The notes beneath the pieces were generated by a model, which searched no databases, was not told the DNA's origin, and worked only from the letters and a program-made list of their open reading frames with translations. A program made the translations under genes and the position numbers. A stretch of 64,000 bases of DNA, taken from NCBI GenBank assembly GCA_014332815.1, contig JACSZT010000003.1:62001-126000 (forward strand). The letters are read 5' to 3'. Of the stretch, positions 61,901 through 64,000 are shown one piece after another. Source of the stretch: Weissella confusa. GTDB lineage: Bacteria > Bacillota > Bacilli > Lactobacillales > Lactobacillaceae. Numbering within the stretch: position 1 is the first letter of the stretch; each line of letters opens with the position of its first letter.

Positions 61901-63218
61901 AGCAGCACTTGATGCCGTTGAAGTTGCGGCTGATGCCGTTGAAGTTGCACTTGACGCAACTGACGCAGCGCTTGAGGCGGCTTCAGAAGCTGACTGTGCA
62001 ACACTAGCAGCACTTGAAGCAACTACTTGGGTTGCATCAGTTGTCTTTGATGCCAAGTTAGCAATGGCATTTGCTTGTGAGTGACTCTGGTTAGCTACAC
62101 TGCCAATTGCCGTTGCAGCACTTGAGGCTGTCTTAGCATATGAACTTGCGTCCGATGCATCGGTTGTTGCTTGCGTAGCAGCCGAACTCGTCGTTGCCGT
62201 TGCTGAGCTAGCAGTCTTAGCAGCATCGGATGTTGCCAATGAGGCGTAAATCGAGGCAGCTGACTCAGCAACTTGTGCCGTACTATGCAACGCATTTGCT
62301 TCAGAAGCGGCGGCGCTGGCAGCTTGGGCAGCACTTTGAGCCACTGCACTTGCACTTGACGCAACACTAGCAGCACTGTCCGCAGCTGATGCGGCACTGG
62401 CAGCCTGTGATGCAGCCGAAGCGACGGCAACATTAGCTAGCGACGTTGCTTCAGCAAACGCTGAGGTTGCAACCGCTGCGGCGCTTGAGGCAATCGCTGT
62501 CTCGCTCGCAGCCACGGCAGCAGCACTTGTAGCGGCTGAGGCTGCGCTAGTTGCTTCACTCGCAGCACTGGCAGCCTTAGCAGCGTATGAATCAGCTTCA
62601 GATTGATCACCAGCTTGGGCAGCGACCGGTGCACCTGATGCGGCTGAAGTTACTGAACCTGAATCAGTTTGTATTGTTGGTTCTGCCACGTAGGCCGCTG
62701 CAATCGGCGTTACAACGTTTGCGTCTTGCGTTTGCGTCACGACTTGATCCACAGATTGTGGTGTCATCGTTTCTGCAGTTGCGCGGTCATAAGCCGTCTG
62801 TGCGGTTACCATTGCGACACTACCAATCAAACCACCCAAGGCGGCTAGCATTGATGCCAAAGCACCAGCAATCAAACCACGCTTCTTAACATCTGTTCCG
62901 TCAGTTGGCTCACTTGTTTCCGTTGGCTCGACCGATACATTAATCGGCGTCGCACGGATGATCTTCTCATCAGCCTTAGTGCCAGCTTCGTACGGCAAAG
63001 CATTTGCTCCGCTAGACGTTGGCACCGGTCTGCAAAACCGCCATCGCGGGTTCGATTCCCGTCACTACCTCTAAAGAAAAGACCCAATCGGAAGTGTCGC
63101 TCCGATTGGGTCTTTTCTTTTTGTCGTGAAATTAAAACAAGCTCCCGAGGGATCAATTTGAAATCTCGAGAGCTTGTTTTTTATTGTTTACTTATCGTCG
63201 TTCTTCTTGCGCTTGATT
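46983..63218 (-). CDS. Giant Ser/Ala-rich cell-wall adhesin (adhesin 2)
   Basis: First piece 46983-47106 (signal HKKMYKSKKRWVIAGMTALAV, a KxYKxxKxW variant), then 80 full blocks, last piece 63188-63218. Restored product is about 5,331 residues. A lectin-like head (about 47379-48000; ATSAFAMSGAF, AGNFIGLMF) and a MucBP/Ig-like part (NVTYVDGAGSALLSA; TYQVQITATDAG) precede more than 4,500 residues made almost only of Ser, Ala, Thr and Val (48550-62640). The C-terminus has ALPYEAG, a 35-residue linker, the segment GLIAGALASMLAALGGLIG and KRKKNDDK. One base appears missing near 47335, which breaks the frame after the signal. The stop at 54308 is on a block edge. It is probably heavily glycosylated by the upstream enzyme pair. 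Confidence 0.85.
63074..63122 (+). terminator. Terminator of tRNA-Cys
   Basis: AAAAGACCCAATCGG / CCGATTGGGTCTTTTC inverted repeat followed by TTTTT, just after the tRNA 3' end. Confidence 0.9.
63139..63182. terminator. Bidirectional terminator downstream of adhesin 2
   Basis: AACAAGCTC / GAGCTTGTT inverted repeat with A and T flanks close to the adhesin 2 stop codon. Confidence 0.75.
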
Positions 63219-63332
63219 ATAATACGGGGCTGGTTTTTCTTTTCAGTGATAGAAAACAGAAGTAAAGTAGTTAAATTTTTGTCCATATCGCGTGAGCAAA
63301 TTTCTTGACATCTCTGAAAGTTCCTTATTGAA

Positions 63333-63361
63333 TTGCAAGATGTTCACATTTCGCCTATAAT
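63333..63361 (+). promoter_or_regulatory. tRNA-Cys promoter
   Basis: TTGCAA (63333-63338) and TATAAT (63356-63361) with a 17-base spacer, 34 bases upstream of the tRNA 5' end in the same block. Confidence 0.8.
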
Positions 63362-63416
63362 ATGTATTCGTGGTATAAAACTTTAAATATATTTTGGTAG
63401 TGTAGCCAAGTGGTAT

Positions 63417-64000
63417 TCATCAATCACTTCTGGACCAACAATCGTGGCACCAACCGTAAGTGCCGTCATTCCTGCAATTATCCAAGCAGGCTTTTTCTTG
63501 GCGTGATCATCCGCCTTTGCAAATTCGTTTTTATTCATTGTTCCCGCCTCAATAGTCACTCAAATTTTTGTGTATACTAAAATCCTAAGAATTTCGATAC
63601 TTTCCCTACTTTGAACAAATTCCGAGTCAACTTTGTCTTGAGTAACAACGTGTTTGTGATTCCCATCGTTCGCATCAGTGACATCACTGATTGCTGCCGC
63701 TTCGGCTGAGCGCGAATCAAATAAAATGTTTCCAATCTTCGTTAGACCAGAAGCATTCTTCTTCGCTTTAACCGATGAGCGCGGTTCATTATTACCCGTC
63801 TCAACTTGAATTATTCCCGCTGGTGCCTCAGTATTATATCTAGCCATATTAAGGTTAAATTTAATCGTCCAATTGCCTCGCATATCAACTTGCTTATTAA
63901 ATGCTAATCCACCTTTTTCGCCTGATGCATTTCCAGCTGTCAAGGTAGTGAAAACAGCTCGGGTAGAACCGCCGTACGACCCAATACCATTCGTGGCACC
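63417..64000 (-). CDS. Third adhesin-like surface protein, N-terminal part only
   Basis: Pieces: 63417-63539 (start ATG at 63539 behind GAGGCGGGAACA), 63615-63812 and 63813-64000, where the window ends. The signal (HAKKKPAWIIAGMTALTVGAT) has the same hydrophobic core as those of adhesins 1 and 2 but lacks the KxYKxGKxW motif. Next come IQVETGNNEPRSSVKAKK, an acidic segment (SDVTDANDGNHKH) and the start of a lectin-like domain (NGIGSYGGSTRAVF, GGLAFNKQVDMRGNWTIKF). A short surface protein or another giant adhesin are both possible. Confidence 0.7.

Larger units (their letters stand above)
63021..63416 (+). tRNA. tRNA-Cys (GCA), halves in reversed block order
   Basis: The 5' part GGTAGTGTAGCCAAGTGG.. 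is at 63396-63416. The 3' part, starting GGCACCGGTCTGCAAAACC and ending GTCACTACCT, is at 63021-63070. Joined they form a 71-nt tRNA with matching acceptor stem (GGTAGTG / CACTACC), D-stem, anticodon GCA in CTGCAAA and T-arm GCGGGTTCGATTCCCGT. CCA is not encoded. As given, the two halves are inverted in order by a block edge at 63219. Confidence 0.93.
57..64000. other. 198-base in-place inverted block structure
   Basis: Block starts fall at about 198k+57 for k=0 to 322. Every gene that crosses a boundary is internally permuted in the same way: pieces of about 66 codons are in reverse order while each piece reads correctly. Reverse-complementing each block restores conserved motifs exactly at the joins. 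Examples are STRTRSAF and GVPVWNGL in ArcB, GHEVVAFD in the 6-phosphogluconate dehydrogenase, IAQLTIMD in the RpiR protein and YSTLSAAIAAN in adhesin 1. It also restores a 71-nt tRNA-Cys and a TTGACA-17-TATGAT promoter. The phase is constant from the first kilobase to the last. Seen in the sequence; the cause (chunk-wise reverse complementing) is inferred. Confidence 0.95.

Noticed and set aside
48550-62640. Possible CRISPR or satellite repeat array
   Set aside because: The repeats are degenerate Ser/Ala codons in an open frame, without uniform repeats and spacers.
1-64000. Site-specific DNA inversion or phase-variation system acting throughout
   Set aside because: Invertible segments need inverted repeats and a recombinase. 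Here edges fall at a fixed 198-base spacing regardless of sequence, and even inside housekeeping genes.
1-64000. Chimeras from whole-genome amplification or poor assembly
   Set aside because: Such errors have random lengths and positions and lose or duplicate sequence. The blocks are constant in size and nothing is lost.
1-64000. Massive pseudogenisation (dozens of permuted or fused genes)
   Set aside because: All the genes become intact, at normal family length, after one simple operation; only gluconokinase remains truncated and adhesin 2 has one frame break.
1-64000. Insertion sequences or prophage genes
   Set aside because: I looked for transposase, integrase and phage structural motifs in both the given and restored orders and found none.

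Overview
The window is almost certainly from a Weissella-like member of the Lactobacillaceae. The signs are moderate GC, the arginine deiminase operon, T-box and guanine-riboswitch leaders, KxYKxGKxW-type signal peptides and several very large cell-wall adhesins. No rRNA, insertion sequence, prophage or CRISPR array was seen.

The sequence as given is not in native order. The whole window behaves as consecutive 198-base blocks, each reverse-complemented in place, with block starts at about 198k+57 (57, 255, 453 ... 63813; uncertain by 1-2 bases). Inside a block genes read correctly. From block to block the order runs backwards: for genes read on the minus strand the N-terminal block has the LOWEST coordinate, and for genes read on the plus strand the N-terminal block has the HIGHEST. 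Because 198 is a multiple of 3, frames stay open across most joins, so long but scrambled ORFs appear. Reversing each block restores full-length proteins whose total lengths divide by 3, a complete tRNA-Cys, split promoters and split terminators. This looks like a data-processing artefact (reverse-complementing by chunk), not biology. Feature coordinates below are in the window as given and enclose all pieces of a gene; 'strand' is the strand on which the pieces read. The native strand is the opposite one.

Restored layout, left to right. 57-5204: a GlsB-like stress protein, an aldo/keto reductase, an unknown protein, a convergent RpiR regulator, 6-phosphogluconate dehydrogenase and a gluconokinase cut to its N-terminal half. 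5007-5402: a candidate structured RNA. 5601-18074: giant LPNTG adhesin 1, about 4,127 residues, with a lectin-like head, MucBP-like and glycine/tyrosine repeats and a helical repeat stalk. 18075-19262: a small membrane protein and an NAD(P)-binding protein. 19263-24212: arcA-arcB-arcD-arcC behind a cre-like site. 24213-29558: a PucR/CdaR-type regulator, a TSUP permease, a DUF2207 protein and T-box-controlled tyrS. 29361-35894: a VanZ/RDD protein, a quinone oxidoreductase, a family-2 glycosyltransferase, a thioredoxin-like protein, a T-box-controlled methionine-sulfoxide-reductase-like GAF protein, a disulfide oxidoreductase and a small membrane protein. 35908-38270: guanine riboswitch, pbuX-like permease and xpt. 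38073-43616: an aldo/keto reductase, L-lactate permease, an Mga-like regulator and a 3-hydroxyisobutyrate dehydrogenase-like protein. 43617-63218: two TagE/Gtf-type glycosyltransferases directly upstream of giant adhesin 2, about 5,330 mostly Ser/Ala residues. 63021-64000: tRNA-Cys and the start of a third adhesin.

The genes suggest a sugar- and arginine-fermenting host-associated or plant-associated bacterium. The adhesin loci, especially the glycosyltransferase pair with adhesin 2, are the biologically most interesting part once the block order is corrected.
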